64,000 bases of DNA from Echinometra lucunter (Eukaryota > Echinodermata > Echinoidea > Camarodonta > Echinometridae). This document shows, one piece after another, positions 62,064 to 64,000 of the stretch. Within the stretch, counting starts at the first letter, position 1. Each line of letters begins with the position of its first letter. The notes under the pieces are model-generated. The model saw only the letters and a list, made by a program, of their open reading frames with translations, was not told where the DNA came from and made no database searches. Where the stretch lies: positions 14,193,763 to 14,257,762 of the forward strand of contig CM057154.1 in the NCBI GenBank assembly GCA_029962745.1. Reading direction: 5' to 3'. The position numbers and the translations under genes were made by a program.

Positions 62064-63235
62064 GTGCACATAAGGAAGGCTTGATCTGAGCCAGAATCAG
62101 CTTTGACCTAAAAATTGCATTAACACTATCCTGCAGAAACAACGTTTAAAAACAATGTTTTGTATCATGATTCATGTTCATGTTTCTGGCTTCCAAATTT
62201 GCATGAACGCACCCTGTTTTGCATGATCAACACTATCTTTTTGTGTGCATATTATTAGCCCCTCCCCTCCACTCCCTCCCTATCTCTCTCTCTCTCTCTC
62301 TTACAAACATACACAAACATGTACACATGCACATGTACATTTCTGACTTCATATCCCTCTCTTTCCAATCCATAAGCACTCTCTGTCTGTGTATGAACGT
62401 CTCTCTCTCTCTCTTTCATGATTTAATGAAACTCCAGAGTCCACAGCACAAGTGCAGCATAAAATCACTGCACTATTGTTAGCCCATTATATCAACACAA
62501 GTCTATTTACAACGTACATGTATAATCACTAACTGCACTACCTAGTAGTACCATTCCACAACAAAAAGGCACGTGATGGCCCAACAATTAGCAGTTCACA
62601 GAGTTCATCAAATATTACATGTATGATGTATGTCATAGAATTATGACTCAAATCAGACAGAATTTACAGAATTTCAAGCACCAGGTACATCATTTCACCA
62701 GGTTCAAATTTTTGAGGCCTTTCTATGACTACTCTGAAATGCTAACTCTGTAAAGCCAAGTACATACACCTTCTATCTCTCTTTCTCCCTCCCTCATTCT
62801 CACACTCCCTCTCTCTAATTTTTCATCTATTTCTCCTTATCTCTCCCCCCCCCTCTCTCTCTCTCTCTCTATCATTCTGTATTTCTCTGGCTTTCAAACA
62901 AAGACAGACTTTCTCTCTCTCATCTCTTCATCTAAACTTCTTTCTTTCTCTCCCTTCCTCTACTTTTACAAATGCTAAAAAGCTGCAAAGTTCATAACCA
63001 GTTTGACAAAAAAACTTGCAAAGTTCTTTTCTCCCATGCACCTAAGTTTAAAATCTTCACCTCAATAAGAGAATGTACATTCCATCTTCTGAAATTGTGC
63101 TATAAAGTTTAACTTTAGATTCTCTCCTTGAGAGCTCCTTTTCTTGGAGGATGAAGTATTGCAATTAAGAATTATACCATTTTGACTTTAAAATACTCAT
63201 GTAGTTTGAAAAAAACTGCAGTTGTTATTAATGGT
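62064..63235. other. No gene recognised; (TC)-rich stretches
   Basis: Pyrimidine runs near 62284-62301, 62400-62418 and 62770-62960. The N-terminal SLC8B1 exon(s) were sought on the minus strand and not found. Confidence 0.4.
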
Positions 63236-63243
63236 CAAAATGC

Positions 63244-63267
63244 TATATATATATATATATATATATT
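63244..63267. repeat. (AT)n microsatellite
   Basis: About 12 AT dinucleotides followed by an A run. Confidence 0.95.
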
Positions 63268-63610
63268 AAAAAAAAGAGATTGTTCTCTAATATTGTAGCC
63301 TGCTGAAACATTTTTGTCAAAAAATAAATAGCTCTTTACATAGCTGTCAACAGACATCATGAAATTTGTCATGGAGCAGTAATTATAGCTCAACAATGTC
63401 ATATTTTGAGAGTGTACAGTCACAGGTTCTGTAACATTCTTTTGCCTGTAATGAAGAAATAGAAAATAATCCTGGAGTGCCAGTTGTAACACTAATGTTT
63501 CTGTTTTGAAAACAGTTTGTTTTTTTACCAAAGCAATCTCGCCAAAGTGCTTTCCCTCAGGAATTAAATTACTCAACTTAGGACCAATTCAAGGATCAAA
63601 GAAATATTAG

Positions 63611-63970
63611 TACGATTTTTTTTTTAATGCTAACAAGCATTACATGTATATACTTGCTGCCACATAACACATGTACTTGGGACTATAAAGCATATTTATA
63701 ATCAACTTTAAATTTTTCAATTATTAATTCAAAACTAACGATTAAAAATTTTAACTATTATAAAGACAGTTTCCCTGTTCCTAAATGGTTTTTTTTTTTT
63801 TAATGCTAACAAGTGTTACATGTACTTGCTGCCACATACATGTAACACATGTATTTTGGACTACAAAGCATATTTATATCAACTTTAAATTTTCAACCAT
63901 TAATTCAAAACTAACGATTAAAAATTTTAACTATTAAATAAAGACAGTTTCCCTGTTCCTACATGGTATG
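63611..63970. repeat. 176-bp tandem duplication
   Basis: T-run plus AATGCTAACAAG at 63626 recurs at 63802; the units share CTTGCTGCCACATA, AACTAACGATTAAAAATTTT and AGACAGTTTCCCTGTTCCT with small indels. Confidence 0.9.
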
Positions 63971-64000
63971 ATTTTCTTCCATTGCATCATATTCATAAAT

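Noticed and set aside
63370..63450. Possible upstream SLC8B1 exon on the minus strand (TTCATTACAG acceptor, ATGTAAAG donor)
   Set aside because: The splice-like borders are fair but no frame shows the Cys pattern expected of the NCLX N-terminus, and its phase cannot be tied to exon 1.

Overview
The window is eukaryotic: AT-rich, intron-rich and crowded with short non-autonomous transposable elements. Gene content, tRNA-type SINEs and minisatellite-bearing elements fit a marine invertebrate deuterostome, most likely an echinoderm such as a sea urchin. The species cannot be fixed from the sequence. No gene is a single long open frame, so genes were found by joining short open segments between splice sites and checking phase and protein similarity.

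Two genes are supported. On the plus strand, three exons (5358-5480, 6087-6164, 7034-7179) join in frame into the C-terminal part of a homolog of the small uncharacterised protein C22orf15; its 5' exon(s) were not found. On the minus strand, fifteen exons between 61010 and 16832 join in one frame into 560 residues of the mitochondrial sodium/calcium exchanger NCLX (SLC8B1), including both alpha-repeats and the C-terminus. Only the N-terminal part is missing, probably beyond the right edge. Thirteen of its introns are visible or implied as ordinary; two others have the hallmarks of the minor (U12) spliceosome: an AT-AC intron of about 19.5 kb just before alpha-repeat 1, and a 620-bp GT-AG intron at the end of alpha-repeat 2.

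Layout. 1-5.3 kb: a SINE with a 7SL-like head, a GA microsatellite and a TA-flanked MITE. 5.3-7.2 kb: the C22orf15-like gene. 7.3-16.8 kb: intergenic, or long 3' UTR of SLC8B1, with several MITEs and a degenerate minisatellite. 16.8-40.5 kb: SLC8B1 exons 15 to 3, with SINEs, LINE tails, TTAA-flanked elements and hAT-like elements in the introns. 40.5-60.0 kb: the giant AT-AC intron, which holds Helentron/pearl-like elements with central tandem repeats, an inverted pair of TATA-box promoter-like segments, a foldback element and a 3.3-kb composite hAT-like element. 60.0-61.0 kb: the first two visible SLC8B1 exons. 61.0-64.0 kb: upstream intron or flank with a TTAA-flanked element.

Most repeats here are short inverted-repeat elements with recognisable target-site duplications (TA, TTAA or 8 bp). 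They give an unusually readable record of nested insertion. No CRISPR, rRNA or intact tRNA gene was seen.
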